A stretch of DNA of 44,450 nt from Betaproteobacteria bacterium (GCA_028291945.1 JAQGNH010000137.1:1-44450), one strand, 5' to 3'; counted from the first letter of the stretch, positions 18,645 through 28,295 are shown. Notes: generated by a model from the sequence alone, not told the origin. A program made the numbers and translations.

Positions 18645-19608
18645 GCAAAAACCCCTCGGAAAACAAAATTATAGCGCACCTGTGGCGAACGATCCTCTGA
18701 ACCTGGTGGTGCCGTCGGATTGCGCTGGCCTGCGCTTGGATCAGGCGCTTGCCCGGTTGTTGCCCGAGCACTCCCGCAGCCGTCTCACGAGGTGGGTGCG
18801 GGATCACCGCGTGAGCGTCGAAGGCCGCAGCGCCGATCCCAGCGACCCCGTATGGGGCGGGGAGCGACTGCGTATCGACCCGACGACCGATCCCAAAGTT
18901 CTCGCCTACCTGCCGCAGGACATACCCCTCGATGTCGTGTACGAAGACGACACCCTGATCGTGATCAACAAGCCGCCTGGCCTCGTAGTGCATCCGGGCA
19001 GCGGCAATTGGGAAGGAACACTCCTCAATGCGCTGCTGCAGCATGCACCAGCGCTTTCCGAGGTCCCGCGTGCCGGGATCGTGCATCGGCTGGACAAGGA
19101 CACGAGCGGCCTACTCGTGGTCGCCAAGACACTGACAGCACAGACCGATCTGGTCAGACAGCTCCAGGCACACACGGTGCGACGGATTTACGCCGCTCTT
19201 GCACGAGGTGTCGTCCCCCGCGATGACAAAATCGAAGCGCCGATCGGCCGCCATCCCGTCAGCCGGACGCGAATGGCGGTCGTCGCGCGCGGCAAACCCG
19301 CGATCACGCACTATCACGTCGTTGCTCGCTACTTAGACGCGACTCTGCTCGAGTGCCGGCTCGAAACCGGTCGCACCCATCAGATCCGCGTGCACCTCGC
19401 ATCGATCGGGCACCCGATCGTCGGAGATCCAGTGTATGGCAAACGCACGGATAAGCGTGCTGATAACTTCGAGCGCCAGGCCTTGCACGCGCAGCAGCTC
19501 GGCCTCATTCACCCGGGCTCGCGTCAGACGATGACCTGGAATGCGCCAATACCCGATGATATGCAGCGCCTGATCAAGACGTTTGAAGGGCACACGTCGC
19601 ATGCATGA
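18643..19608 (+). CDS. rluD: 23S rRNA pseudouridine synthase RluD
   Basis: Makes pseudouridines 1911, 1915 and 1917 in helix 69 of 23S rRNA. The 321-residue product has an N-terminal S4 domain (about 28-85) and the catalytic motif GIVHRLDKDTSGLLVVAKT with Asp 151. LETGRTHQIRVHLASIGHPIVGD is the typical downstream motif. The start MQKPLGKQNYSAP was chosen as the first ATG after the divergent bamD start. A GTG at 18682 (VANDPLNLVV) is a possible alternative, as the first residues match the family weakly and no Shine-Dalgarno is seen. pgeF overlaps the 3' end by eight bases. Confidence 0.93.
   Translation: MQKPLGKQNYSAPVANDPLNLVVPSDCAGLRLDQALARLLPEHSRSRLTRWVRDHRVSVEGRSADPSDPVWGGERLRIDPTTDPKVLAYLPQDIPLDVVYEDDTLIVINKPPGLVVHPGSGNWEGTLLNALLQHAPALSEVPRAGIVHRLDKDTSGLLVVAKTLTAQTDLVRQLQAHTVRRIYAALARGVVPRDDKIEAPIGRHPVSRTRMAVVARGKPAITHYHVVARYLDATLLECRLETGRTHQIRVHLASIGHPIVGDPVYGKRTDKRADNFERQALHAQQLGLIHPGSRQTMTWNAPIPDDMQRLIKTFEGHTSHA
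18668..18673 (-). promoter_or_regulatory. -10 box of the bamD promoter, inside the rluD 5' end
   Basis: On the minus strand the sequence reads TATAAT, 23 bases before the bamD ATG, followed by GAGGGG as ribosome-binding site. It lies in the first codons of rluD, so the bamD promoter is embedded in the divergent gene. No convincing -35 was found. Confidence 0.6.
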
Positions 19609-20353
19609 GCTCATGCCCAGCGATTGCATCATCCCGGACTGGCCGGCCCCGCCTCATGTGAAAGCGCTTATAACAACGCGCGCAGGCGGTGTCAGCACGG
19701 GCCCTTATTCAAGCCTGAATCTCGGCTTCGCCACCGCTGACGATCATGCAGCAGTGCGAACAAACCACGCGCGCCTGCAGGGCCTCCTCCCACGCACCCC
19801 GAAATGGCTGAAGCAGGTGCACGGCGCACACGTGGTCATAGCCGACGCGCAGACCGAGCGGATTGAAGCCGATGCTTCCATGGCACGCGAGGCAGGGACG
19901 GTGTGCGCAATCCTGATCGCGGACTGTCTCCCCGTGCTCTTCACGAATCGCTCAGGCACGATCGTCGCCGCAGCACACGCTGGATGGCGCGGCCTTGCTG
20001 CCGGTGTCATCGCAAACACGGTTGACGAGATTCTACGAAGCGGCATCGCAAGCACTGATCTGCTCGCCTATATCGGTCCAGGCATCGGGCCCACCGCATT
20101 CGAAGTTGGTGACGATGTTTACGCGGCATTCATCGCACGCGATCCGGAAGCCGCAAACGCTTTCGGGCGGCACACGCCCGGGAAATGGCTTGCCGATCTT
20201 TTCGCTCTCGCCAGACGTGCACTCACACGCTGCGGTGTGACGCACATCTACGGGGGCGGCATGTGTACGTACTCCGACGCTGAACGCTTCTACTCGTACC
20301 GGCGCGATAAGGCGACTGGGCGCATGGCAGCGCTCATATGGCGTGAAGAATGA
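19601..20353 (+). CDS. pgeF: PgeF/YfiH-family peptidoglycan editing factor (laccase-domain)
   Basis: Cytoplasmic, zinc-containing enzyme of the YfiH family. E. coli PgeF edits UDP-MurNAc made with the wrong amino acid, and the family is also annotated as polyphenol oxidase or purine nucleoside phosphorylase. The 250-residue product has the metal-site motifs KQVHGAHV (His), ADCLPVLF (Cys) and AAAHAGWRGLAAGV (His), and the C-terminal GGGMCTYSDAERFYSYRRD. The ATG at 19601 overlaps the rluD stop by eight bases and has GAAGGG upstream. rluD-pgeF pairing is common in proteobacteria. Confidence 0.92.
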   Translation: MHELMPSDCIIPDWPAPPHVKALITTRAGGVSTGPYSSLNLGFATADDHAAVRTNHARLQGLLPRTPKWLKQVHGAHVVIADAQTERIEADASMAREAGTVCAILIADCLPVLFTNRSGTIVAAAHAGWRGLAAGVIANTVDEILRSGIASTDLLAYIGPGIGPTAFEVGDDVYAAFIARDPEAANAFGRHTPGKWLADLFALARRALTRCGVTHIYGGGMCTYSDAERFYSYRRDKATGRMAALIWREE

Positions 20354-20457
20354 TCGGACGACGGCAAGCGCTATTCCTTTGGCATCACGCAAGAGGAGAC
20401 TCTTCGCATAGCCTGAGTTGACGTCCTTGCCGGTGCAACTCGGGCCACGCGCGCAGG

Positions 20458-20463
20458 TATAAT
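20458..20463 (+). promoter_or_regulatory. -10 box upstream of the ZIP transporter
   Basis: TATAAT lies 50 bases before the ZIP start codon, giving a predicted leader of about 44 bases. The best -35 candidates (TTGACG at 20418, TTGCCG at 20427) are too far away. No Zur-like site was recognised. Confidence 0.5.
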
Positions 20464-20513
20464 GCGCCGCTTCGCTGTTCCTCAGCGCGCTCCGTCGTCT
20501 TGAAAACCGCTTC

Positions 20514-21293
20514 ATGAGCACCCTCTCCTGGATTGTTGCCGTGACGTTGCTCGGCGGCGTCCTTTCGGTCGTCATCGCTTCGCTCTTTGCGCTCAGGGCC
20601 AGCGCCGCGCAGGTGCCCATGCTGATCAGTTACGCCGTGGGGGCGCTGCTCGGAGCGGTCTTCATAGAAGTGCTGCCGCATGCCTTCAGCATCACGACCA
20701 GCGTACAGACGACAGCGGCAACGATACTCGGCGGCATCCTGCTCTTTTTCGTGCTCGAGAAGCTGGTTTTGTGGCGTCACTGCCACCAGGAAGAATGCGA
20801 GGCGCACGACCCGCCGGTCGAGATCAATCACGACCACGGGCGCAGCGGCCTGATGATCCTGATCGGCGACACATTTCACAACTTCGTTGATGGCATACTC
20901 GTCGCTGCAGCCTTCCTCGCGAATATCGAGCTGGGCCTCGTAACCGCAGCCGCGATCATTGCCCATGAGATCCCGCAGGAGGTTGGCGACTTCCTGATCC
21001 TTCTGCACTCCGGCTACACGAAACGGGCAGCTTTGTTGCTCAATTTGATGTCCAGCACTGCGATGGTGCTTGGCGGCGTGCTCGCCTACTTCACGCTGAC
21101 GACGGCGCAGAATCTGATACCTACGTTCCTGGCCCTAGCGGCAGCCAGTATGCTGTACGTATCGGTCGCAGACCTCATACCGGGACTGCATCGCCGTCCG
21201 GAGCTGAAGTCGACGTTCCAACAGGTTGTACTGATCGGGCTCGGAATTGCGACGATCTGGGTCGTCGGCGAGCTCGCGCACTCGATTGCCTGA
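20514..21293 (+). CDS. ZIP-family divalent metal transporter
   Basis: A 259-residue inner-membrane importer or exchanger, probably for zinc or another divalent metal. Eight hydrophobic helices are visible. The metal-binding motifs of helices IV and V are present as DTFHNFVDGILVAAAF (about 122-137) and AHEIPQEVGDFLIL (about 150-163). A His-rich loop between helices III and IV contains HCHQEECEAHD and NHDHG, a usual metal-binding loop of the family. The gene sits between pgeF and phaC with its own probable promoter. It interrupts the order pgeF-phaC seen in relatives, so it may be an insertion. Confidence 0.92.
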   Translation: MSTLSWIVAVTLLGGVLSVVIASLFALRASAAQVPMLISYAVGALLGAVFIEVLPHAFSITTSVQTTAATILGGILLFFVLEKLVLWRHCHQEECEAHDPPVEINHDHGRSGLMILIGDTFHNFVDGILVAAAFLANIELGLVTAAAIIAHEIPQEVGDFLILLHSGYTKRAALLLNLMSSTAMVLGGVLAYFTLTTAQNLIPTFLALAAASMLYVSVADLIPGLHRRPELKSTFQQVVLIGLGIATIWVVGELAHSIA

Positions 21294-21445
21294 AAGCGCT
21301 AGTCGCTCCTTCGTTGTGCCCCGGGGCAAGAGCGGGCTCATGCTGCGGCTACGGTTGCCAGGTACACAGCTCGTCGTCCGCGTGCGACTGTGCGGTGCTT
21401 GCGTGTGAGGTTCGGCTAGAATGGGGTTGAGCGATCCCCCAGCCT

Positions 21446-23179
21446 ATGGACACCGCGAACAAATCTCCCATGGAAGCGCTGGCCGAATTCAATCGCCAGC
21501 TGCTTCTGAACGTCGTAAAGCCGCTCAGCCGCGACAGCCCTGGTCCAGGTGCGCCTGAGTTCATGCAATCGCTGACCGCGGGTGTTGCACAAGACGCTCA
21601 GCGCTGGTTCGACATTCAGAACCGTTATTACCAGAAACAGCTCGAGCTGTGGACCGCGTTCAGCTCGCAGCCATCCGACAAGGCACTCTCGAACGTCGTC
21701 GAAGCTGAAGCGGGAGACCGCCGCTTTCGCGCGCCGGAATGGCAGCAGCCCTACTTCAGTTTCATAGCGCAGTCGTACCTGCTCAACGCCAGATGGCTGA
21801 ATGAGATCGTCGAGTCGGCCCAGCTCGAGCCGCACGCAAAGAAAAAACTCGCCTTCTTTGCCCGCCAGTACATCGATTCGATATCGCCCGCCAATTTTGC
21901 ATGGAGCAATCCCGAAGCGCTGAAGCTCGCAGCCGAAACCCGGGGTGACAGCCTGACGCAGGGGCTGAAGAATCTCGCGGGCGACATGGACCGCGGCCTC
22001 GTGTCCATGACCGATGAGAGCGCGTTCGAAGTCGGCCGCAATCTCGCGATGACCCCAGGCGCCGTCGTGTACGAAAATGACTTCATGCAGCTCATTCAGT
22101 ACCGACCTTCGACCGACACCGTCTTCGAGCGGCCGCTGATCATGGTGCCGCCTTGCATCAACAAATACTACATTCTGGACCTGCAGCCCGATAACTCTTT
22201 CGTCCGCTACGCGGTGGACGCAGGACACATCGTCTTCATGGTGTCATGGCGCAACATGCCTCAGTCCATGGGCAAAGCCACGTGGGACGATTATCTTACC
22301 CGCGGCGTGATGCCCGCTCTCGACGTCGCCCAGGCAATCACGGGCTCCGAGAAAGTGAATGCGCTGGGGTTCTGTGTCGGCGGCACGCTTCTCAGCAGTG
22401 CCCTCGCCGTGCGGCGCGCGCGCGGCGCAGGCGGTGTATCCAGCCTGACGCTGCTTGCAACGATGCTGGATTTCTTCGACACCGGTGAGCTTTCTGTCTT
22501 TATCGACCAGGCCTACGTGACCAAGCGCGAGATCGATTTTGCCGACGGCGGCATACTGCCAGGTCGCGAGCTCGCGCTGACCTTTGCGAGCCTCCGCGCC
22601 AACGATCTGATCTGGCAATACGTCGTAAACAATTACCTGAAGGGCAAGACGCCGGCGCCGTTCGATCTACTGTACTGGAACAGTGACAGCACCAATCTGC
22701 CGGGCTCCATGTACTCCTACTACATTCGCAACATGTACCTCGAGAACAACCTGTGTCGCTCCGGCAAGTTGAAAATGTGCGATGTTCCGGTCGACCTGCG
22801 CCGCATCGACATGCCCGCCTATGTTCTGGCGACGCGTGACGACCATATCGTTCCATGGAAAACAGCGTACGCCAGCGGGCGGCTCCTCAGCGGCAAGGTC
22901 GAGTTCGTTCTCGCCGCCAGCGGGCATATCGCGGGTGTCATCAATTCCGCGGCACGCAATCGTCGTAATTACTGGCTCGGGGGTAAACTGCCGAAGGATC
23001 CGGACCGCTGGCTTCAGAGCGCGCAGTCGCAGCCCGGTAGCTGGTGGACGCACTGGAGCGCGTGGCTCGCCCAGCACGGTGGAGACCGCGTGCCGGCACG
23101 CAATCTGCTCGGCACTGAGAGCTATCCGCAAATCGAGCCCGCGCCTGGGCGATACGTGAAAGAGAAAGCGCCAGGCTAG
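21446..23179 (+). CDS. phaC: class I poly(3-hydroxyalkanoate) synthase PhaC
   Basis: Polymerises 3-hydroxybutyryl-CoA into PHB granules. The 577-residue product has the lipase-like box GFCVGG with nucleophile Cys 310, the catalytic Asp in ATRDDHIVPW (465/466) and His 494 in AASGHIAGV, close to the Cys 319 / Asp 480 / His 508 layout of Cupriavidus PhaC1. The length is that of a class I enzyme, needing no PhaE or PhaR subunit. The frame opens with MDTANKSPMEALAEF. A TAGAAT at 21416 could be the -10 box. phaB follows after only 37 bases. Confidence 0.95.
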   Translation: MDTANKSPMEALAEFNRQLLLNVVKPLSRDSPGPGAPEFMQSLTAGVAQDAQRWFDIQNRYYQKQLELWTAFSSQPSDKALSNVVEAEAGDRRFRAPEWQQPYFSFIAQSYLLNARWLNEIVESAQLEPHAKKKLAFFARQYIDSISPANFAWSNPEALKLAAETRGDSLTQGLKNLAGDMDRGLVSMTDESAFEVGRNLAMTPGAVVYENDFMQLIQYRPSTDTVFERPLIMVPPCINKYYILDLQPDNSFVRYAVDAGHIVFMVSWRNMPQSMGKATWDDYLTRGVMPALDVAQAITGSEKVNALGFCVGGTLLSSALAVRRARGAGGVSSLTLLATMLDFFDTGELSVFIDQAYVTKREIDFADGGILPGRELALTFASLRANDLIWQYVVNNYLKGKTPAPFDLLYWNSDSTNLPGSMYSYYIRNMYLENNLCRSGKLKMCDVPVDLRRIDMPAYVLATRDDHIVPWKTAYASGRLLSGKVEFVLAASGHIAGVINSAARNRRNYWLGGKLPKDPDRWLQSAQSQPGSWWTHWSAWLAQHGGDRVPARNLLGTESYPQIEPAPGRYVKEKAPG

Positions 23180-23216
23180 CGACTGCAGACAGAAACTCTT
23201 TTCCTGGAGAACAATC

Positions 23217-23960
23217 ATGGCACAGCGAGTGGCAGTGGTTACCGGCGGTATGGGCGGTTTGGGCGAAGCGATTTGCATCAAGCTTTCAGCAATGGGATAC
23301 AAAGTTGTCTCGACGTATTCGCCAGGCAACAAGAAATCGGCCGAGTGGCTGAGCGACATGAAAAAACAGGGTCACGACTTCCGCGCAGTCGCCGCTGATG
23401 TTGCGGATTTCGAGTCGTGTAATCGGGCCATTTCGGAAATCGCTAAGGAGATCGGCGCCGTAGACGTGCTCGTGAACAATGCGGGGATCACGCGCGACAT
23501 GACGTTCCGCAAAATGGACAAGCCGAATTGGGACGCGGTGACGAAGACGAATCTGGACAGCGTGTTCAACATGACGAAACCGGTCATCGACGGCATGGCC
23601 GAGCGCGGCTGGGGCCGCATTATCAACGTCTCATCAGTCAACGGACAGAAAGGCGCTTTTGGCCAGACGAACTATTCTGCGGCCAAAGCGGGCATGCATG
23701 GTTTTACCAAAGCACTCGCGCTCGAATACGCGCGCAAGGGCGTGACGGTGAATACGATTTCGCCCGGCTACATCGGAACGAAAATGGTACTGGCGATTCC
23801 CAAGGACATCCTCGATTCGAAAATCGTTCCGCAGATCCCGATCGGTCGATTGGGCAAGCCCGAGGAAGTCGCCGGACTGGTTGCCTATCTGTGCTCCGAG
23901 GAAGCAGCGTTCGTGACCGGTGCGAATATTGCGATAAACGGCGGGCAGCACATGGCGTGA
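23217..23960 (+). CDS. phaB: acetoacetyl-CoA reductase PhaB
   Basis: Reduces acetoacetyl-CoA to (R)-3-hydroxybutyryl-CoA with NADPH, the second step of PHB synthesis. The 247-residue short-chain dehydrogenase has the nucleotide-binding glycine motif TGGMGGLGEA (9-18), NNAG (87-90) and the catalytic Ser 140, Tyr 153, Lys 157 (TNYSAAK). The start has CTGGAG eight bases upstream. It lies directly after phaC, where many betaproteobacteria have phaA between the two. Confidence 0.95.
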   Translation: MAQRVAVVTGGMGGLGEAICIKLSAMGYKVVSTYSPGNKKSAEWLSDMKKQGHDFRAVAADVADFESCNRAISEIAKEIGAVDVLVNNAGITRDMTFRKMDKPNWDAVTKTNLDSVFNMTKPVIDGMAERGWGRIINVSSVNGQKGAFGQTNYSAAKAGMHGFTKALALEYARKGVTVNTISPGYIGTKMVLAIPKDILDSKIVPQIPIGRLGKPEEVAGLVAYLCSEEAAFVTGANIAINGGQHMA

Positions 23961-24087
23961 GCCTTGGCCTGCGCCTTCAGCCGAACCTTCGCGGTAAGCC
24001 AATGAGAGCTGTCACGGGCACGTGCCGCCTCCGCGCGGCGCCTTGCGTCCGCTATGGAACTTTTGTCAGCTTATTCAATCCCTTAAA

Positions 24088-24116
24088 TTGCAACAGCTAG
24101 TGCTTTGTGAAATAAT
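24088..24116 (+). promoter_or_regulatory. probable phaR promoter
   Basis: A -35 TTGCAA (24088-24093) and -10 AATAAT (24111-24116) are separated by 17 bases and lie 35 bases before the phaR start. PhaR proteins bind TTGC-rich DNA, and the -35 is part of ATTGCAACAGC, so autorepression here is possible but unproven. Confidence 0.6.
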
Positions 24117-24150
24117 CGCCGCTCGCCAAATGCCTCCAAGGCCCCTCGCT

Positions 24151-24747
24151 ATGTCGCAGTCGTCGCGAATCATCAAGAAGTATCCCAATCGGCGGCTGTA
24201 CGATACGGAGACGAGCAGCTATATCACGCTGCACGACGTGAAGAAGCTCGTGCTCGATCACGTCGACTTTCGCGTCGAAGACGCGAAGAGCAAGGAGGAT
24301 CTTACTCGCAGCATTCTCATGCAGATCATTCTCGAGGAGGAGGCGACCGGGGCACCCATGTTCTCGAGCGACATGCTCTCGCAGATCATCCGCTTCTATG
24401 GCAACGCCATGCAGGGCATGATGGGCAGCTATCTCGAGAAAAACATCCATACCTTTATCGACATCCAGAAGCGCTTGCAGGACCAGTCGCGCCAGGTGCT
24501 CGGGCAGAACCCGATGCTCAGCTCAGAGACGTGGAGCGAGTTCGTGAAGATGCAGGGGCCCGCAATCCAGGGGCTCATGGGCCGCTATCTCGAACAGAGC
24601 GCCAACGCGTTCATGGAGATGCAGCAGCAGCTGCAGAATCAGACACGCAACATTTTCGGTAGCTTCCAGTTCCCCAATTTCGGCGCCGCGGCGGGCAAGC
24701 CCGCGCCGGAGCCCGAGAAAGGCGGCGGTTCGGACAACAAGAGCTGA
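24151..24747 (+). CDS. phaR: polyhydroxyalkanoate synthesis repressor PhaR
   Basis: A DNA-binding regulator that represses phasin and other PHA genes and binds the granule surface, so that free PHA lifts repression. The 198-residue product has the PHB_acc_N domain [21 protein letters not shown] at the N-terminus (about 6-65), then helical repeats [21 protein letters not shown] and [21 protein letters not shown], and a short Pro/Gly tail. [13 protein letters not shown] was chosen as the family's usual start; an ATG at 24130 would add seven residues. It follows phaB in the usual cluster order. Confidence 0.92.
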   Translation: MSQSSRIIKKYPNRRLYDTETSSYITLHDVKKLVLDHVDFRVEDAKSKEDLTRSILMQIILEEEATGAPMFSSDMLSQIIRFYGNAMQGMMGSYLEKNIHTFIDIQKRLQDQSRQVLGQNPMLSSETWSEFVKMQGPAIQGLMGRYLEQSANAFMEMQQQLQNQTRNIFGSFQFPNFGAAAGKPAPEPEKGGGSDNKS

Positions 24748-24817
24748 CGCACAAGCTTCTGCGCCACGCCCCCATCGCATCGTATTCGCCCGCTGCACGT
24801 CAGTTTCTGAATCATCG

Positions 24818-26140
24818 GTGAACAACTCCCCGCCCGCAAAAGTCGGTTTCGTCTCGCTCGGCTGCCCGAAAGCGCTCGTTGACTCCGAGCGCATTCTCAC
24901 TCAGCTGCGCGCGGAAGGTTATCTGATCTCTCCGTCTTACGAAGACGCCGACCTGGTCGTCGTCAACACGTGCGGTTTCATCGATTCAGCTGTGGAGGAG
25001 TCGCTCGAGGCCATCGGCGAAGCGCTGGAGGAGAACGGCAAGGTTATTGTCACCGGCTGCCTCGGCGCTAAAGGCGATGTGGTGCGGCAGACACACCCGA
25101 AAGTGCTCGCAGTTACCGGGCCGCATGCAACCGAAGAAGTGATGCGCGCCGTGCACGAGCATCTTCCCAAACCGCACGATCCTTTCGTCGACCTCGTCCC
25201 GCCTCAGGGCATCAAGCTCACGCCGCGGCATTACGCGTATCTGAAAATCGCCGAAGGCTGCAATCACCGCTGCACGTTCTGCATCATCCCGTCGATGCGC
25301 GGAGACCTCGTGAGCCGGCCGATCGGAGACGTGATGAAGGAAGCGGAAGCCCTGGCGCACGCAGGTGTCCGCGAGCTCCTGGTCGTGTCGCAGGACACCA
25401 GTGCATACGGCGTCGACGTGAAGTATCGAACGGGCTTCTGGGGCGGGAAACCCCTCAAGACACGCATGACCGAGCTCGCACGCGCACTCGGCGAGTTGGG
25501 CATCTGGGTGCGGCTGCACTATGTGTATCCCTACCCGCACGTGGACGAAGTCATACCGTTGATGGCCGAAGGCAGGATTCTTCCGTATCTGGACGTGCCC
25601 TTTCAGCACGCAAGCACACGCATTCTGAAAGCGATGAAACGGCCGGCCAGCGCTGAGAATAATCTGACGCGGATCCGTCGCTGGCGCGAGATCTGCCCCG
25701 ATCTGACCATTCGAAGCACGTTCATCGTCGGCTTCCCCGGGGAGAACGATGCTGATTTCGAGGAGCTCCTCGGCTTCCTCGAAGAGGCGCAACTCGATCG
25801 CGTAGGCTGCTTTGCTTACTCCCCGGTCGATGGCGCGACCGCCAATGCTTTGCCGGATCCAGTGCCTGATGAGGTGAAGGAAGAGCGCCGCGCACGCTTC
25901 ATGGCAGTCCAGGAGCGGATCAGCGCAGCACGGCTGAAACAGAAAGTCGGCAAGACCCTGACTGTGCTCGTGGACGAGCTCACCGAGGACGGCGCAATAG
26001 CGCGCTCAGCGGCCGATGCACCCGAGATCGACGGTGTCGTTCACGTCGCGCGCTCGCGAAAACTCAAAGCCGGAGAGTTTGCCGAGGTCCGCATCACGCA
26101 TTCAGACGTTCACGACCTCTTCGCTTCGCGAATCGCGTAA
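24818..26140 (+). CDS. rimO: ribosomal protein S12 methylthiotransferase RimO
   Basis: A radical-SAM enzyme that adds a methylthio group to the beta-carbon of an aspartate of ribosomal protein S12. The 440-residue product has the N-terminal UPF0004 domain with its cluster cysteines Cys 16 (GCPKA), 52 (NTCGF) and 81 (TGCLG), the radical-SAM motif CNHRCTFC (148, 152, 155) and a C-terminal TRAM domain from about residue 375. The start is GTG with no strong ribosome-binding site. phaR-rimO adjacency is also seen in other betaproteobacteria. The gene is convergent with the YoaA/DinG helicase. Confidence 0.95.
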   Translation: MNNSPPAKVGFVSLGCPKALVDSERILTQLRAEGYLISPSYEDADLVVVNTCGFIDSAVEESLEAIGEALEENGKVIVTGCLGAKGDVVRQTHPKVLAVTGPHATEEVMRAVHEHLPKPHDPFVDLVPPQGIKLTPRHYAYLKIAEGCNHRCTFCIIPSMRGDLVSRPIGDVMKEAEALAHAGVRELLVVSQDTSAYGVDVKYRTGFWGGKPLKTRMTELARALGELGIWVRLHYVYPYPHVDEVIPLMAEGRILPYLDVPFQHASTRILKAMKRPASAENNLTRIRRWREICPDLTIRSTFIVGFPGENDADFEELLGFLEEAQLDRVGCFAYSPVDGATANALPDPVPDEVKEERRARFMAVQERISAARLKQKVGKTLTVLVDELTEDGAIARSAADAPEIDGVVHVARSRKLKAGEFAEVRITHSDVHDLFASRIA

Positions 26141-26150
26141 TCTCGAACAG

Positions 26151-26168
26151 GGGAAACCAAGGTTTCCC
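26151..26168. repeat. inverted repeat between convergent rimO and dinG-like genes
   Basis: GGGAAACCAAGGTTTCCC has eight-base arms and a two-base centre. It lies ten bases after rimO and could act as a transcription end signal, but no T run follows on either strand. A second hairpin (GGCGAT/ATCGCC) lies near 26190-26207. Confidence 0.5.
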
Positions 26169-26294
26169 TCCGTAACCTCCCCTTCCTATCGGCGATCTGT
26201 CGATCGCCTTGCGATTCTAAGAAAGCGCAACGCGAAGAACTTGCGTCCCCCCGTTCATTGACCGTGTAAAACGCTTTGGGTACGGAAGATCGCG

Positions 26295-28262
26295 TCAGCC
26301 TACGTTGGCCGCAGATTTCGAGACTGTGGCCGCCGGGAGTTCGCCGCGGAAGAAGGCCACGGCGTCGGCTTCGAGGCGCGTTCGCCGCATGGGCGGCAGG
26401 CTCTGTAGAATGCGGCGGCCGTAGCTCTTGCTGTAGAGCCGCGGATCGCAAATCATCAGCACGCCGCGGTCGTTCTCGTCGCGAATCAAGCGGCCCGCGC
26501 CCTGTTTCAGCGTAATGACGGCTTGTGGCAGCTGGTGCTCCAGGAACGCGTTGCGTCCTTCCTGGTTAAGCTTGTCGATGCGCGCTGCAAGCACCGGGTC
26601 ATCCGGCGCCGAGAAGGGCAGCTTGTCGATGACCACCAGCGAGAGCGCCTCGCCCTTGACGTCGACGCCTTCCCAGAAGGACTGACTGCCGATCAGCACC
26701 GCGTTGCCGAGCTCGCGAAAACGCTCCAGGAGCTCGGTACGCGAGCCCTGCCCCTGCATCAGCACCGGAAAATCCAGCCGGCGCGCCTGGAATGCGTCAT
26801 GCAACAACCCCAGGCTCTCGCGCATCGCGCGTAGACTCGTAAACAGCAAAAAAGCGCGGCCGCCACTCGCCTCGATCAGCGGCAGCGCGGCGTTGATGAC
26901 CGCGCGCGTGTACTCAGGCGTATTGGGCTCGGGCATTTTCGAGGGCACATACAGGAGCGCCTGCAAATCGTACAGAAAAGGACTGTCCCAGCTGTTCGTG
27001 CGCGCGTCGCTCAGGCCAAGCGCCTTGCAGTAATGCTGAAAGTCACGGGCGACTGACAACGTGGCCGAGGTGAAAACCCACGCGCATGCCTTTCCCTGCA
27101 CCTGCTTTGCGAAAATGTCGGCTACAGAGAGCGGTGTGGAATTCAGATGGAGCGAGTGCGTGAAGAGCTCGATCCATTTCACACGCTCCCCATCGACGCC
27201 GCTGCGCCAGCGTTCGGTCTGTTCAGCGAGAGCAAGCACGCGTTCGTGGCAGCGTTGGAGTCCTTCGCTGCGTGCAGCGTGCTCCTGCAGCTCGCAGGAG
27301 AGCGCGTCCAGACGACTCAGAACGCGTGCGAGCGCATCCTGAAACTCCCGGTTCCTCTCGACGACGCGCATCGGCATGCGACCGCTCTCCTCGGGGAATG
27401 CAAGGCGAATATCGCGCGCCGCTTTCTCCAGCGCGTGTGCCGCATCGGGGAGCGAGCGGCTGTCTTTCGCGGCTGACGCCGATTCGAGCACGGTGTCTCG
27501 CACAAGTGTCACGAGCTGCGCTGTGGACGTGCTCTCGCCGAAAAAAAGCGTTGCTGTCTCCGGGATCTGGTGCGCTTCGTCGAATATGACCGTATTGCAC
27601 GCGGGCAGCAGCTCGCCTATGCCCTCGTCGCGTAGCACGACATCCGCGAAAAACAGATGGTGATTGACGACCACCACATCCGCTTCAAGCGCCTGCTTGC
27701 GCGCCTTCATGACGAAGCAGCTGTCGAAATGCCTGCACTCCGAACCGAGACAGTTCTCGCGCGTCGACGTCACCTGGGTCCAGATCGGCGCAGTTTCGGA
27801 CACACCGCTGCATTCGGCGCGATCTCCCGTCAGAGTGGTGCGTGCAAAGCGCTCGACCGATCCCAGATCCCGCACGTCTTCACGGTTGGCAAAGCGCCCG
27901 TCGGCGAGCGCGCGCTGCAGATGGTGATGACACACGTAGTTTGCGCGGCCCTTGAGCAGCGCGACGCTTACCGGCAGCTTCAGCGCGCTGCGCACCTTCG
28001 GGATGTCACGATCGAAGAGCTGATCCTGCAGCGTCTTGGTGCCCGTCGATATGATGACTTTACCGCCACAGCGCAACGCCGGCACCAGATAGGCGAACGT
28101 CTTGCCTGTGCCTGTCCCTGCTTCGGCCACCAGCACCGAGCGATCCGCGATCGCTGATGCCACGGCGCGTGCCATGTCGAGCTGAAAAGGTCGCGCGCGA
28201 AACCCCGCCACCGCTGATGCGAGCGCGCCACCTTCGGCAAATATCGGATCGAGTTCCAGCAC
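26295..28262 (-). CDS. DinG/YoaA-type ATP-dependent DNA helicase with FeS cluster
   Basis: A 655-residue XPD-like 5'-3' superfamily 2 helicase used in DNA repair. Walker A AEAGTGTGKT (46-55), DEAH box FDEAHQIPET (Asp 228) and the C-terminal motif VI QGAGRLIRDENDRG are visible. The four FeS-cluster cysteines are C111, C171, C176 and C182 (NYVC, NCLGSEC, DSCF). The length matches YoaA (about 636) better than DinG (about 716). The start is GTG at the 5' end, with no strong ribosome-binding site. No LexA box was recognised upstream; an unrelated inverted repeat is there. Confidence 0.9.
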   Translation of the reverse strand: MLELDPIFAEGGALASAVAGFRARPFQLDMARAVASAIADRSVLVAEAGTGTGKTFAYLVPALRCGGKVIISTGTKTLQDQLFDRDIPKVRSALKLPVSVALLKGRANYVCHHHLQRALADGRFANREDVRDLGSVERFARTTLTGDRAECSGVSETAPIWTQVTSTRENCLGSECRHFDSCFVMKARKQALEADVVVVNHHLFFADVVLRDEGIGELLPACNTVIFDEAHQIPETATLFFGESTSTAQLVTLVRDTVLESASAAKDSRSLPDAAHALEKAARDIRLAFPEESGRMPMRVVERNREFQDALARVLSRLDALSCELQEHAARSEGLQRCHERVLALAEQTERWRSGVDGERVKWIELFTHSLHLNSTPLSVADIFAKQVQGKACAWVFTSATLSVARDFQHYCKALGLSDARTNSWDSPFLYDLQALLYVPSKMPEPNTPEYTRAVINAALPLIEASGGRAFLLFTSLRAMRESLGLLHDAFQARRLDFPVLMQGQGSRTELLERFRELGNAVLIGSQSFWEGVDVKGEALSLVVIDKLPFSAPDDPVLAARIDKLNQEGRNAFLEHQLPQAVITLKQGAGRLIRDENDRGVLMICDPRLYSKSYGRRILQSLPPMRRTRLEADAVAFFRGELPAATVSKSAANVG

Positions 28263-28295
28263 GGCGCGATCTTAACTCGCATGAAGGGGATAGAT

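Noticed and set aside
24130-24150. Earlier ATG as the phaR start
   Set aside because: It would add seven residues not typical of Pha[14 protein letters not shown] matches the family.
26151-26168. Rho-independent terminator
   Set aside because: The stem is good but neither strand has a following run of T, so it was listed only as an inverted repeat.
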